Source of the DNA: a virus
Virus record (IMG/VR): IMGVR_UViG_3300005731_000265
Location: 1-22,939 of that record
Strand: one strand, 5' to 3'
Length of the DNA stretch: 22,939 nt
Position 1 is the first letter of the stretch. Every line of letters begins with the position of its first letter. Below the pieces are notes generated by a model, which saw only the letters and a list, made by a program, of their open reading frames with translations, was not told the DNA's origin and made no database searches. Both the position numbers and the translations under genes were made by a program. Below are positions 1 to 7,808 of the stretch, one piece after another.

Positions 1-395
1 AACAGATATTCAAAAAGGGCAAGGGCGGTGGTCTGCCGTTCGTTCCTGACCTGACCCGCCTGCCGGAAGCGCAACAGGGCGGCGACGTCGCCGAGGTGTT
101 GACCAAGGATCAGGAAGAGACCCGGTTGAAGCGTTTGCAAGCCGACAAGATCGAGTTGGAACTCAAAGAACGCGCTGGTGAATTGATTTCCGCAACCGAT
201 GTGGCTATGGCGTGGGTTTCGATCATTACGGTGGCAAAAACGAAGCTATTGCGCATTCCGACAGCACTCGCACCACTCGCCTTTGGGAAGAAAGACGTGT
301 ACGAAGTACAAGAAATACTTGAGAGTGGTGTACGGGAAGCGTTAGAAGAGATACCTAACGAGTGGGTGTCTGCGGAAGGTTCGGAAAATGTTTGA
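1..395 (+). CDS. Terminase small subunit, Nu1-like (5' end missing)
   Basis: The reading frame is open from position 3, so the gene starts before the window; 130 codons are visible before the TGA at 393-395. The visible part contains LPFVPDLTRLP followed by an E/K/L-rich helix (DQEETRLKRLQADKIELELK) and a helix-rich C-terminus. This layout is typical of lambda Nu1-type DNA packaging proteins, whose N-terminal winged-helix DNA-binding domain would lie upstream of the window. In that family the protein recognises packaging sites and assembles with the large subunit into the genome-packaging motor. The matching GpA-type large subunit lies at 2031, separated from this gene by the lysis genes. A GTG at 96 is in frame but is unlikely to be the true start, because the frame and the family resemblance continue upstream of it. 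Family assignment rests on pattern recognition of the helix region and on context. Confidence 0.8.
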   Translation, partial: QIFKKGKGGGLPFVPDLTRLPEAQQGGDVAEVLTKDQEETRLKRLQADKIELELKERAGELISATDVAMAWVSIITVAKTKLLRIPTALAPLAFGKKDVYEVQEILESGVREALEEIPNEWVSAEGSENV

Positions 396-681
396 GAAAC
401 CTGTTACGTACTGGTTTGCTATTGTCGGTGTAAGTTTGTGGTTGATGGGTCGTGACGCCGAGACCGAGGGGCTTAGTCGCCGGGTTGTAAAGACAATCGC
501 ATCTGCGTTGATGGCGATGGGGTTAGCGAGCGACATATCCGCATGGACAGGATTTTCAGAAACGATCGCGGCTGTTATGATCATGGCATTCGGTTTGATG
601 ATTTTGGACCTTGCGACGGCACTGATCGCCGACCGCACGTTCATCAAAGACATCATCAAGAACAGGGTCGGTCGAGGATGA
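388..681 (+). CDS. Putative holin, three transmembrane segments
   Basis: This 97-residue protein has three predicted hydrophobic segments, at about residues 6-20, 34-50 and 59-81. It has a charged stretch (GRDAETEG) after the first segment and a basic C-terminus (IKNRVGRG). Small size, three membrane spans and a basic tail are typical of class I holins, which form holes in the inner membrane at lysis and let the endolysin out. The ATG overlaps the end of the small terminase gene by 8 bases, suggesting translational coupling. Two more small membrane proteins and an amidase follow directly, so the lysis context is strong. Which of the three membrane proteins is the true holin cannot be decided from sequence. 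No specific holin family signature was recognised. Confidence 0.6.
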   Translation: MFEKPVTYWFAIVGVSLWLMGRDAETEGLSRRVVKTIASALMAMGLASDISAWTGFSETIAAVMIMAFGLMILDLATALIADRTFIKDIIKNRVGRG

Positions 682-833
682 TGGACAACACGAAAAATGC
701 TGTCAAACGACAAGTCATCCCGTTTTGGCTGATTGTGGCCATGGTCCTGATCGGCTTGATTGAGTTAGGGTTTATGGCAGAAAACGACGGGTGCGCCCCG
801 GCAGACCCGAAATGTTCACAGGGGGTTCGGTGA
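678..833 (+). CDS. Small single-span membrane protein, lysis cassette
   Basis: This 51-residue protein starts at ATG 678, which overlaps the preceding TGA (ATGA, 678-681). A second ATG follows at 681. It has a basic N-terminus (NTKNAVKRQ), one hydrophobic segment at about residues 15-33 (IPFWLIVAMVLIGLIELGF), and a short hydrophilic tail with two cysteines. By size, topology and place between a putative holin and the endolysin it could be a second holin component, an antiholin or another lysis accessory. I do not recognise the family. A longer reading of the same frame from 543 would run through the upstream gene and is not supported; the ATGA overlap makes 678 the likely start. Confidence 0.6.
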   Translation: MMDNTKNAVKRQVIPFWLIVAMVLIGLIELGFMAENDGCAPADPKCSQGVR

Positions 834-1249
834 TGATTTTCGTAGCTGACAATTTCCATGCGCGCCCCTACGGTTTCACGACGAACCAGATCAGTCACGC
901 GACTTTAATCGGCTTTCTTTTTATCGTTTACGGTAGTTGTATCGCGTGGTTTTACATTGCCGGTGAATTCCCCCACAAGGAATGGATCGCTATTGGCGGC
1001 GCGGTCGGTTATGCTGCGTTCGAACTACTCGTACAGGGGTGGCGCCGATGGGACACCGTCGAGGATTGGTGGTTTGTCGTCGTATATGGTGTATTTATGC
1101 CACTACTGGCGTTTGACGAAATGGTCGTCGGAGAACCGAAAGCGGTTGTTGATTTGACACGAGCTCTGCCGCTCATTCTCGTGTTCTTCACACACCTGGG
1201 TCTCGGTGCATTGTACCGGTGGCTTCAACAACAAGGGGTGATCAAATGA
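833..1249 (+). CDS. Four-span membrane protein, possible holin-like
   Basis: This 138-residue protein starts at ATG 833, which shares one base with the preceding stop; an in-frame GTG at 830 is an alternative. A GGGGG run at 821-825 is a plausible ribosome-binding site. Four hydrophobic segments are visible, at about residues 23-43, 50-69, 78-94 and 110-127, so the protein is almost certainly an integral inner-membrane protein. It lies directly before the endolysin, which it overlaps by 4 bases, so a role in lysis is likely. It is larger than most holins and I do not recognise the family. An alternative is a membrane protein that modifies the host envelope or blocks superinfection. Confidence 0.65.
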   Translation: MIFVADNFHARPYGFTTNQISHATLIGFLFIVYGSCIAWFYIAGEFPHKEWIAIGGAVGYAAFELLVQGWRRWDTVEDWWFVVVYGVFMPLLAFDEMVVGEPKAVVDLTRALPLILVFFTHLGLGALYRWLQQQGVIK

Positions 1250-1692
1250 TCAAACATGGAGACGTACCTGTCACAGAAGTGATGCTTCACACGCTGGCCG
1301 TTCCGACCGGATGGTACAAGCGCCGGGACGCTGAAGTGATGATGCGCGAGGTGCGCGTATGGCACAAACAGCGCGGTTGGAAAAAAGAAGGGTATCACCG
1401 TCTTTTCGACCCGAAGGGTAAGATGGCAATAGGTCGCAGTTTGTACGAAGTTGGCGCGGGTTGTCGAGGTCACAACACAGGTGTGATCCATATCGCGCTC
1501 TGCAATACTGTTGCGATCGAGAAGATGGGCAAGTTCGACGATTTCTATACGAAGGCACAGTGCGTCGCGTTGCGTGATTACCTTCTCGAACTCGAAGAAC
1601 TTCACGGCGCCCCGTTGAAGGTCACAGGGCATAACGACTATGCCCCAAAACTATGCCCGGGTTTCAAGGTGGTTCAGGATGAATGGCTTTAA
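1246..1692 (+). CDS. Endolysin, T7 lysozyme-like N-acetylmuramoyl-L-alanine amidase
   Basis: This 148-residue protein belongs to the amidase_2/T7 lysozyme type, which cuts the bond between N-acetylmuramic acid and L-alanine in peptidoglycan. The zinc ligands appear as H15 (in VMLHT), H129 (GHND) and C137 (KLCPGF). Their spacing matches T7 lysozyme H17, H122 and C130, including the Lys two residues before the Cys (K135, equivalent to T7 K128) and a Tyr in GYHRLF (Y50, equivalent to T7 Y46). Catalytic residues are therefore intact. There is no signal peptide, so release should depend on a holin. The ATG at 1246 overlaps the upstream stop (ATGA); an in-frame GTG at 1219 lies inside the upstream gene and is less likely. 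The length is normal for the family. Confidence 0.93.
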   Translation: MIKHGDVPVTEVMLHTLAVPTGWYKRRDAEVMMREVRVWHKQRGWKKEGYHRLFDPKGKMAIGRSLYEVGAGCRGHNTGVIHIALCNTVAIEKMGKFDDFYTKAQCVALRDYLLELEELHGAPLKVTGHNDYAPKLCPGFKVVQDEWL

Positions 1693-2044
1693 ATGGATAC
1701 CCCTGTGTCTATTGCTCACAGCGTGTGGGGCGTCTCCGTTGAACCTTCTGACAGGTGGCGGACCAAACGTTGCGGCAAACGTACAGGCGGGTGCCGAGAA
1801 TAACCAAGCACTAGGGGTGTCGAATCGCGATGAAAAGACCGTCACACGTTCAACCGCTCGTACAATCGATCAGTCCTCTAGCGGGACAGGCATTCGTTCA
1901 GAGAAAGTTGAGACGGTGGTGGTCGAGGCAGCGGCGGATTGGGTGTGGGTGTTGATCGCCGGCGTCCTCATCGGCATATTTATCGGTTGGACGATCGACA
2001 CGCCGCGTGACATGATGTTCGGACGACGAAATGGCTCTGACTGA
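1679..2044 (+). CDS. Putative unimolecular spanin (u-spanin)
   Basis: This 121-residue protein begins with a lipoprotein signal: a hydrophobic run (IPLCLLLTAC) ends in a lipobox with the acylated Cys at residue 16. A hydrophilic periplasmic stretch rich in Ser, Thr, Asn and Gln follows (about 17-86). A C-terminal transmembrane segment spans about 87-105 (WVWVLIAGVLIGIFIGW), and a short basic tail follows. An outer-membrane lipid anchor combined with an inner-membrane span in one protein is the defining layout of u-spanins such as T1 gp11, which fuse the two membranes in the last step of lysis of Gram-negative hosts. It overlaps the endolysin by 14 bases and the large terminase by 14 bases. 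An in-frame upstream start at 1640 would spoil the signal peptide, so 1679 is preferred. Confidence 0.8.
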   Translation: MNGFKWIPLCLLLTACGASPLNLLTGGGPNVAANVQAGAENNQALGVSNRDEKTVTRSTARTIDQSSSGTGIRSEKVETVVVEAAADWVWVLIAGVLIGIFIGWTIDTPRDMMFGRRNGSD

Positions 2045-3902
2045 CTATCAATTCGCCACGACCGTTGACCTGATCGAACCGACACTTTCCGCGTTTCGCC
2101 CGCCACCGGACATGACAGTGGCAGAATGGGCGGACGAGGAACGCCGTCTTTCGTCGGAATCATCTGCGCAACCCGGACGCTATCGCACGGAAGTTACCGA
2201 ATACATGCGCGAGCCGATGGAAATGGTCGGCAAACCGGGTGTGCGGCGTATCACGCTCATGACGTCCGCACAGGTAGCGAAATCGACGGTGATCGAGAAC
2301 ATCATCGGCTATATCGTTCATCTCGACCCAAGCCCTATCTTGCACGTGTCGCCGACGCTGGATTCCATGAAAATGTTTTCCAAGGAACGCTTGGCGCCGA
2401 TGATACGCGACACGCCCGCGCTACGTGGCTTGGTAAAAGACGCACGTTCGCGTGACAGTGACAACACGATCAGCAACAAGTCGTTCCCGGGTGGTCACAT
2501 TGCGATGGTGGGTGCGAATGCGCCGTCCGGTCTCGCATCGCGACCCATCCGTGTGGTCGTTTGTGACGAGGTGGATCGTTTCGAGGCGTCGGCTGGCACA
2601 GAAGGTGACCCGATCAGTCTGGCGATCAAGCGGACAACGACGTATTGGAATCGAGTCCTCGTTTTCGTGTCGACACCTGGTGACAAGTCGACGTCACGGA
2701 TCGAGAAGGAATTCCAGAACGGTGATCAGCGTCATCGGTGGTGTGAATGTCCGCACTGCGGTGAGATGCAGAAACTCGCATGGGCGCAAGTCCGGTGGAC
2801 TGACGGCAACCCTGACACCGCATATTACGAATGCGTCAACAACGGGTGTGTTTGGGACGACGAGGATCGCAAGACCGCATCCCGCCGCGGCGAATGGCGT
2901 GCTGAAAAGCCGTTTAACGGTAACGTGTCGTATCATTTGTCGCAGCTGCACAGCCCTTTCGCGCCACTGGCGGACGGTGTGCGCGAGTTTCTTGAGGCAG
3001 GGACCAATCCGCAGTTGCTCAAGACATGGGTGAACACATTCCTCGGTGAGACGTGGGAAGAAAAGGGTAAGAGGCTCGAATGGTCCGACTTGCTCGATCA
3101 TCGCGAAGAATACGACACACGCGACATGATCCCCGAAGATGTGACGTTGATCACTGCGGCGGTCGATGTTCAAGACGACCGGTTTGAAATCGAATATGTC
3201 GGTTGGGGCGACGACGAACAGTCATGGTCGCTCGGTTACCATGTGCTTTACGGCGACTTGTCGGCACCGGAAGTATGGTCTGATCTACGGGACCATCTGC
3301 GAATGACGTTCGAACACCCGTTGTTTGGTGAAATGACGTGGCGAAGCTGTGCTATCGACTCGGGCGGTCACTACACCTCATCGGTCTACAAATTCACCGA
3401 GATTGTACCACGAACTGTGGCCATTAAGGGTGTCGAGGGTAAGGGTAAACCGATATTCGGCAAGCCCATGAAAAACACCATCGGTAACGCCCGTGTTATC
3501 CCGCTTGGTGTCGACACCATTAAACCCATTGTCGCGGCGCGTCTCCGAGTGGGCAACCCGGACAAGGCAGGATATTGCCGGTTCCCAATGCCTGACGATG
3601 AATCACCGCAGGGGTGGTACGATGACGACTATTTCCGTGGCATGACGGCAGAGGAGTTGAGGACCACGTTCGTCCGTGGCTTCCCGGTCAAGCGATGGTC
3701 GAAGATCAGACCGCGCAACGAACCGTGGGATCTGCGGGTGTACAACACAGCTGCGCTTGAGATGCTGCAGGTCGATTTGAATGCCCATCGTCGTGCGGCA
3801 TTGCGTGAAATCGCCAAGCGTGATACTCAAGACGATAAGCCTGCGCGGCGAAAGAGTGAAACACGTAAACGAGCATGGGTGGATAGCTGGAAAGATGATT
3901 GA
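2031..3902 (+). CDS. Terminase large subunit, lambda GpA-like
   Basis: This 623-residue packaging motor protein has an N-terminal ATPase domain and a C-terminal nuclease domain. A GpA-type Walker A variant lies at residues 78-86 (TSAQVAKST) and Walker B at 175-180 (VVVCDE). A zinc-binding segment (C238, C240, C243, with C268 and C273) lies between the domains, and the nuclease begins with the acidic motif around D379 (AAVDVQDD). These proteins cut concatemeric phage DNA and pump it into proheads through the portal. The length is normal for the family. The start at 2031 overlaps the u-spanin gene, and the encoded opening (MTVAEWADEERRL at about 28-40) is typical of the family. GpA-type terminases with Nu1 partners often cut at cos sites; whether this phage does is an inference. 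Confidence 0.95.
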   Translation: MALTDYQFATTVDLIEPTLSAFRPPPDMTVAEWADEERRLSSESSAQPGRYRTEVTEYMREPMEMVGKPGVRRITLMTSAQVAKSTVIENIIGYIVHLDPSPILHVSPTLDSMKMFSKERLAPMIRDTPALRGLVKDARSRDSDNTISNKSFPGGHIAMVGANAPSGLASRPIRVVVCDEVDRFEASAGTEGDPISLAIKRTTTYWNRVLVFVSTPGDKSTSRIEKEFQNGDQRHRWCECPHCGEMQKLAWAQVRWTDGNPDTAYYECVNNGCVWDDEDRKTASRRGEWRAEKPFNGNVSYHLSQLHSPFAPLADGVREFLEAGTNPQLLKTWVNTFLGETWEEKGKRLEWSDLLDHREEYDTRDMIPEDVTLITAAVDVQDDRFEIEYVGWGDDEQSWSLGYHVLYGDLSAPEVWSDLRDHLRMTFEHPLFGEMTWRSCAIDSGGHYTSSVYKFTEIVPRTVAIKGVEGKGKPIFGKPMKNTIGNARVIPLGVDTIKPIVAARLRVGNPDKAGYCRFPMPDDESPQGWYDDDYFRGMTAEELRTTFVRGFPVKRWSKIRPRNEPWDLRVYNTAALEMLQVDLNAHRRAALREIAKRDTQDDKPARRKSETRKRAWVDSWKDD

Positions 3903-4461
3903 TAACCCCTTCGACACAGACGCCCTGTCAGACTCCGAACCGGATGTCATCATCAAGGGTGCGTATTACGCATGGCGCCGCAATCTTTCTGAGATTTCCG
4001 GCCCTGATTATTCGGTCAAATACGAGGTGATGCCCGTCGCTGGCGGCACGGCCCAGACGGTGAGCGGGACCGAGAACGGCGACTATTGGGAGTTCGAAAT
4101 CCTCGGGTCGGCGACGACGTCGTGGTCCGACGGCGATCACCGATGGGATCTGCTCGTGGTGAGGACGTCAGACAGCGAAGGGGCGGTTGTCGAAAGTGAC
4201 GTGCTGTCCGTGTTCGCAGATGATGCCGATCGACGTACACACGCCGAGATCATGGTGGTAAAAATCGAGTCGTTGCTGAACGGTCGTGCTGACCACGATG
4301 TTGAATCTTACAGCATCAAGCAGCGCTCGTTGACACGCATGAGCGTGAAAGAGTTGACGATGTGGCGCGATTATTATCTCGACGAGATTGCGCGTACCGG
4401 CGGCTCAGTTAGCCGGGAGAATTCGGCAAAATCCAATACAGTTCGCGTGAGGTTCATCTAA
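3895..4461 (+). CDS. Putative head-tail adapter with beta-rich N-domain and gpW-like C-domain
   Basis: This 188-residue protein starts at ATG 3895, inside the last codons of the large terminase; a longer in-frame reading from 3781 is unlikely. It sits between terminase and portal, where lambda encodes gpW. The C-terminal part (about 114-170) has the gpW pattern: a helix (AEIMVVKIESLLNG), a short strand segment (VESYSIKQRSLTRMS) and a second helix (VKELTMWRDYYLDEIART). gpW closes the DNA-filled head below the portal. The N-terminal part (about 15-110) looks like a beta-sandwich, with alternating hydrophobic residues, aromatic residues and Gly/Asp turns, and is not part of lambda gpW. The gpW resemblance is inferred from position and short similarity, and the N-domain function is unknown. 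Confidence 0.6.
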   Translation: MIDNPFDTDALSDSEPDVIIKGAYYAWRRNLSEISGPDYSVKYEVMPVAGGTAQTVSGTENGDYWEFEILGSATTSWSDGDHRWDLLVVRTSDSEGAVVESDVLSVFADDADRRTHAEIMVVKIESLLNGRADHDVESYSIKQRSLTRMSVKELTMWRDYYLDEIARTGGSVSRENSAKSNTVRVRFI

Positions 4462-5981
4462 TGGGAATCTTTGATTTTCTGAAACGTCGTCCGAAAGACC
4501 AGGTGTCGTCCGGCACTCCCCATGCGGCGCGCAATGCATATGACGCGGCGACGACGCTCGCTCGTTACGGTGATCTTTCGAGCTCGTCGGGTTCTGCCGA
4601 TTACGAATTGGCGAACGCCCTTGTACCGTTGCGCAACAAGTCGCGCAATTTGTACCGCAACTCGTCAGCGCAGCGTCGCTACGTCCAGTTGATGCGTGTG
4701 AATATTTGCGGCGAGAACGGTTTCCAACTGCAATCACGCGTCCGCATGACCACAGACTCGATGAAACTCAACAGGTCGTTGAACAAGAGTGTTGAGCAAG
4801 AGTGGCGAGACTGGTGGGCGAAGCCGACAGCATGTGGTGAAATGAGTGGCGAGGACTTGACGAAACAGGCAATCGCGTCGCGCTGCAATGACGGCGAGGT
4901 GATCTGGGAAATCGTGTTCGGTCTTGAATATCCGAGCGGTATCGCGGTCAACCCGATCGAGGCCGATTTGCTTGACGAAACGTTGACGACAATCAACAAG
5001 TCGACAGGGAACCGAATCAAAATGGGCGTTGAGGTCACCAAAACGGGTCGGCCGGTTGCGTACCACTTCCTGCAAGAGCATCCCGGTGATCTGGCGGGTA
5101 TTTACGGACGCGAGCGTAACCGCCACCGTCGTGTGCCAGCGGAGCGCGTCATTCACATGTTCGACCGCTATCGTCCGGGACAGACGCGCGGCGAGCCACC
5201 CGCTGCGCCTGTGATCCACCCTGTGAAGATGTTGAACGGTTATCGCGAAGCCGAGACAATGAGTCGTCGTCTGCGCGCGGCGGTCATGGGCTTCTTTACC
5301 AAAAACTCGCCGACACCCGAGGCGATCAGCCAACTCGCGGATCGAGAAGACACTGCTGACGAACTGTTCGAGATGGACGTTGACCCTGGCCGGTTCAAAT
5401 CGCTACCGACAGGTTACGATTTCAAACAGTTCGACCCCGGCGGTGTGCAAGCCGACTATCAGGACTTCGAGGCACAGGTCAAGAAAGACCAAGCGATGGG
5501 TTACGGCATCTCGACGTTCTCGCACGGGATGGAAACAGCGGGCGTGAGTTATTCAACCGGTCGAACTGTGGCCATCGAAGATCGCGATTACTACAAAATG
5601 GAACAACGTCTGTTCATCGACGGGTTGTTCAAGAAGCTGTTCCGCATCTGGTTGCCACGTCGCATCCTCGAAACCGACAGCATGATACCGGCGTCACGCA
5701 TCGGGACGATCTTGGAAAAGGTCAAGTTCCGCGGTCGTGGGTGGGATTGGGTTGATCCGGCCAAAGACGTCAAGGCGAACACCGAAGCGTTGCGTACAAA
5801 TCAGACGTCGTTGGCACGTGTCGCTGCCCAACGCGGCATCGATCGGGACGAGTTGCTTGATGAAATACAGGAAGATCAACTCGCCGCTAAAGATCGGGGT
5901 TTGACCCTTGACTACGACGATGGTAACAATGTTGCACAAGAACCCGACGAAACGCAAGAAAGTGACGAAGATGACAACTGA
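4461..5981 (+). CDS. Portal protein, lambda family
   Basis: This 506-residue protein matches the lambda gpB-type portal family in length and pattern. It has an N-terminal arm with many Asn/Arg (RNKSRNLYRNSSAQRRYV at about 53-70) and the typical segment EWRDWWAKPTACGEMSGEDL followed by a DGEVIWEI strand. A proline-rich MFDRYRPGQTRGEPP loop and a VSYSTGRTVAIEDRDYY helix come later, with an acidic tail at the end. Twelve copies form the ring through which DNA enters and leaves the head. The start overlaps the preceding stop by one base (TAATG). The C-terminus overlaps the protease-capsid gene by 11 bases. No missing region was noticed. Confidence 0.92.
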   Translation: MGIFDFLKRRPKDQVSSGTPHAARNAYDAATTLARYGDLSSSSGSADYELANALVPLRNKSRNLYRNSSAQRRYVQLMRVNICGENGFQLQSRVRMTTDSMKLNRSLNKSVEQEWRDWWAKPTACGEMSGEDLTKQAIASRCNDGEVIWEIVFGLEYPSGIAVNPIEADLLDETLTTINKSTGNRIKMGVEVTKTGRPVAYHFLQEHPGDLAGIYGRERNRHRRVPAERVIHMFDRYRPGQTRGEPPAAPVIHPVKMLNGYREAETMSRRLRAAVMGFFTKNSPTPEAISQLADREDTADELFEMDVDPGRFKSLPTGYDFKQFDPGGVQADYQDFEAQVKKDQAMGYGISTFSHGMETAGVSYSTGRTVAIEDRDYYKMEQRLFIDGLFKKLFRIWLPRRILETDSMIPASRIGTILEKVKFRGRGWDWVDPAKDVKANTEALRTNQTSLARVAAQRGIDRDELLDEIQEDQLAAKDRGLTLDYDDGNNVAQEPDETQESDEDDN

Positions 5982-7773
5982 GACACGTGACGGCCACGTT
6001 GGCCAAATGCGCGCCACGGACGATGGCACTTTTGTTTTTCCGCTTTCGTCGGAAACGCCGTATCAACGTTGGAACGGCAAGGAAATTCTGGTTCACACCG
6101 ATGATGCGGTGAACCTCGACTTCCTCAATTCCGGAAATGCGCCTTTACTTGACACCCACAATCGGTGGGACGGTCTGAGCGCGCAAATCGGTGTTGTCAG
6201 GAAAGCGTGGTTGGACAAGAAACGTGTCTACGTCGAAGTGAAGTTTTCAGCGCGGCAGAACGCGCAGGAAATCAAACGCGATGTGGAAGAAGGAATCATT
6301 CGCAACGTGTCTGTGGGTTATGACATTGACCCTCGGGGTATCGTTCGCGATGATGATGCGGACGAGTACCGCGTTACTAAATGGACGCCCAAGGAAGCGT
6401 CTTTTGTTCCAATTCCCGCCGACGAAACGGTGGGCATGGGACGATCACACCAAAAAAGGGAGGCCGTTATGGCTGACGAAGTGAAAGATAAGCCCGAGCT
6501 TCCTGGGCTGGAAACGGAAGATCAAAAGGCACAGCGTCACGAGGAAGCCGTGACCGAAATCACCGCTTTGGCTCAGGCGCACAACCGCTCTGATCTGGCG
6601 AACGATTTCGTCAAGGGCGCGCTTCGCAACGGCGAAGTTCCGAATGTGGCCGTTTTCAAAGGCATCATGCGTGCCGAACTGCCGGAAGACACCCCGCTCG
6701 TGAACAACGACGTGGGTCTGACCGAGCGGGAAAGTCAGTCTTTCTCTGTGCGCAAATGGTTGGCGTCGCTGGAAAACCCGGACAACGCCACTGTTCGTGA
6801 AGATGCTGCGTTTGAAATCGAGGCCATGAACGAGGCGAGTCAGCACTCGCGTCACGGCGGTTTCATGTTGCCCGAAGAGGTGATGCGCAAATGGGGTGAT
6901 TTCACCGTTGACGGTGTACACTCTTCCCAGGTTCGTACGCTCGATACAGGCGGCAACCCGAATGTTCAGGACACCGATCATCTGGCGAACCGCTTCATCG
7001 ACAACTTGCGCAATCGTCTCGTGCTTGGTCGCTTGGGTCTGACGATGATCACCGGTTTGTCCGGCAACATCGAAATCCCGGGTGGTGACGCGAACACCGC
7101 GGCGGCGTGGCTTGGTTCTGAAGATGCAGATGCGGCGGAGAGCGAACCGACTTTCCGTAAGATTGATCTGAACATCCATGACATTGCGGTCTACACCGAC
7201 ATGACTCGCCGGATGCTCGTCCAGTCGACCATCGACATCGAAATGTATGTGCGGAACCAAATCCTCGACGCTATGGCCCAAGGTATTGATCTCGCGGGCT
7301 TCTACGGTACGGGTGCATCCGGTCAACCGACTGGCATCATCAACACCGCGGGTATCGGCTCTGTGACCTTTGCCTCTTCGACGCCTGATCGTGACGAACT
7401 GGTTGACATGCGCGCCGCTATTGCCGCCACCAACCAGACGCAGTCGCCGGCGTTCGTTATGAACACCGACATGGAAGCCGATCTGATGAAAGTACCGGTC
7501 AACGGTACGGGTTCCGATCGCTTCCTGGTCGACGGTACAACTGGTCGTTTGGAGCTCGGCAACAGTGTCGAAACAACCAACCAGTTCACCGCAGGTGACG
7601 TTCTGGCCGGTGTGTATTCGGATGCGATCATGGGCATGTGGGGTTCGTTGGAACTGGCACGTTCGACCGAGGCGAAATTCCTGTCCGCAGGTATCCGTCT
7701 CCGTGCGATCCAGTCCTTGGACTTCGGTGTGGGCCGCGTCGGTTCTTTCGTCCTCGGCAACGACGGCGTATAA
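5971..7773 (+). CDS. Fused prohead protease and HK97-fold major capsid protein
   Basis: This 600-residue protein joins two functions normally encoded by separate genes. Residues 1-166 are an HK97-type prohead protease (U35): the probable catalytic His is H63 (LLDTHNRW), the Ser is S114 (IRNVSVGYD), and a conserved acidic position lies near E142 (PKEASFVPIPAD). Residues from about 167 onward are a delta/scaffold region (KDKPELPGLETEDQ, EEAVTEITALAQ) and then the HK97-fold capsid body (FMLPEEVMRKW, YTDMTRRMLVQS, GTGASGQPTGI). The capsid part forms the icosahedral shell and the protease matures it. ATG 5971 lies inside the portal end; an in-frame ATG at 5908 is less likely. A strong internal start at 6469 probably also makes free capsid precursor (separate entry). 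Confidence 0.92.
   Translation: MTTETRDGHVGQMRATDDGTFVFPLSSETPYQRWNGKEILVHTDDAVNLDFLNSGNAPLLDTHNRWDGLSAQIGVVRKAWLDKKRVYVEVKFSARQNAQEIKRDVEEGIIRNVSVGYDIDPRGIVRDDDADEYRVTKWTPKEASFVPIPADETVGMGRSHQKREAVMADEVKDKPELPGLETEDQKAQRHEEAVTEITALAQAHNRSDLANDFVKGALRNGEVPNVAVFKGIMRAELPEDTPLVNNDVGLTERESQSFSVRKWLASLENPDNATVREDAAFEIEAMNEASQHSRHGGFMLPEEVMRKWGDFTVDGVHSSQVRTLDTGGNPNVQDTDHLANRFIDNLRNRLVLGRLGLTMITGLSGNIEIPGGDANTAAAWLGSEDADAAESEPTFRKIDLNIHDIAVYTDMTRRMLVQSTIDIEMYVRNQILDAMAQGIDLAGFYGTGASGQPTGIINTAGIGSVTFASSTPDRDELVDMRAAIAATNQTQSPAFVMNTDMEADLMKVPVNGTGSDRFLVDGTTGRLELGNSVETTNQFTAGDVLAGVYSDAIMGMWGSLELARSTEAKFLSAGIRLRAIQSLDFGVGRVGSFVLGNDGV
6469..7773 (+). CDS. Predicted internal product: major capsid protein precursor
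   Basis: Inside the protease-capsid fusion an ATG at 6469 is in frame and preceded by AGGGAGG (6457-6463) with 5 bases of spacing, one of the best Shine-Dalgarno sites in the window. It falls exactly where the protease domain ends. The 434-residue product starts MADEVKDK and is the size expected for an unfused HK97-type capsid precursor with its scaffold domain. Making many capsid subunits per protease would fit the stoichiometry of assembly. Nineteen bases around this start (6458-6476) differ at one position from those around the next gene's start (7824-7842), which supports a functional initiation site. This is a prediction from sequence; whether both forms exist is unknown. Confidence 0.6.
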   Translation: MADEVKDKPELPGLETEDQKAQRHEEAVTEITALAQAHNRSDLANDFVKGALRNGEVPNVAVFKGIMRAELPEDTPLVNNDVGLTERESQSFSVRKWLASLENPDNATVREDAAFEIEAMNEASQHSRHGGFMLPEEVMRKWGDFTVDGVHSSQVRTLDTGGNPNVQDTDHLANRFIDNLRNRLVLGRLGLTMITGLSGNIEIPGGDANTAAAWLGSEDADAAESEPTFRKIDLNIHDIAVYTDMTRRMLVQSTIDIEMYVRNQILDAMAQGIDLAGFYGTGASGQPTGIINTAGIGSVTFASSTPDRDELVDMRAAIAATNQTQSPAFVMNTDMEADLMKVPVNGTGSDRFLVDGTTGRLELGNSVETTNQFTAGDVLAGVYSDAIMGMWGSLELARSTEAKFLSAGIRLRAIQSLDFGVGRVGSFVLGNDGV

Positions 7774-7784
7774 TACGAAACAGC

Positions 7785-7808
7785 GAGGGGCGCGAATCAG
7801 CGCCCCTT
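7785..7808 (+). terminator. GC-rich hairpin after the capsid gene, terminator-like
   Basis: Between the capsid stop and the next gene lies a perfect 8-bp stem (AGGGGCGC / GCGCCCCT, 7786-7793 and 7800-7807), plus an outer G-U pair, with a 6-base loop GAATCA. Only two T residues follow before CCTG, so a strong rho-independent terminator is not supported. It may be a partial terminator, or a stem that stabilises the 3' end of abundant capsid mRNA. Confidence 0.45.

Noticed and set aside
2452-3033. 193-codon plus-strand frame within the large terminase
   Set aside because: Out of frame with an intact terminase; Arg/Ser/Thr-rich and without start context.
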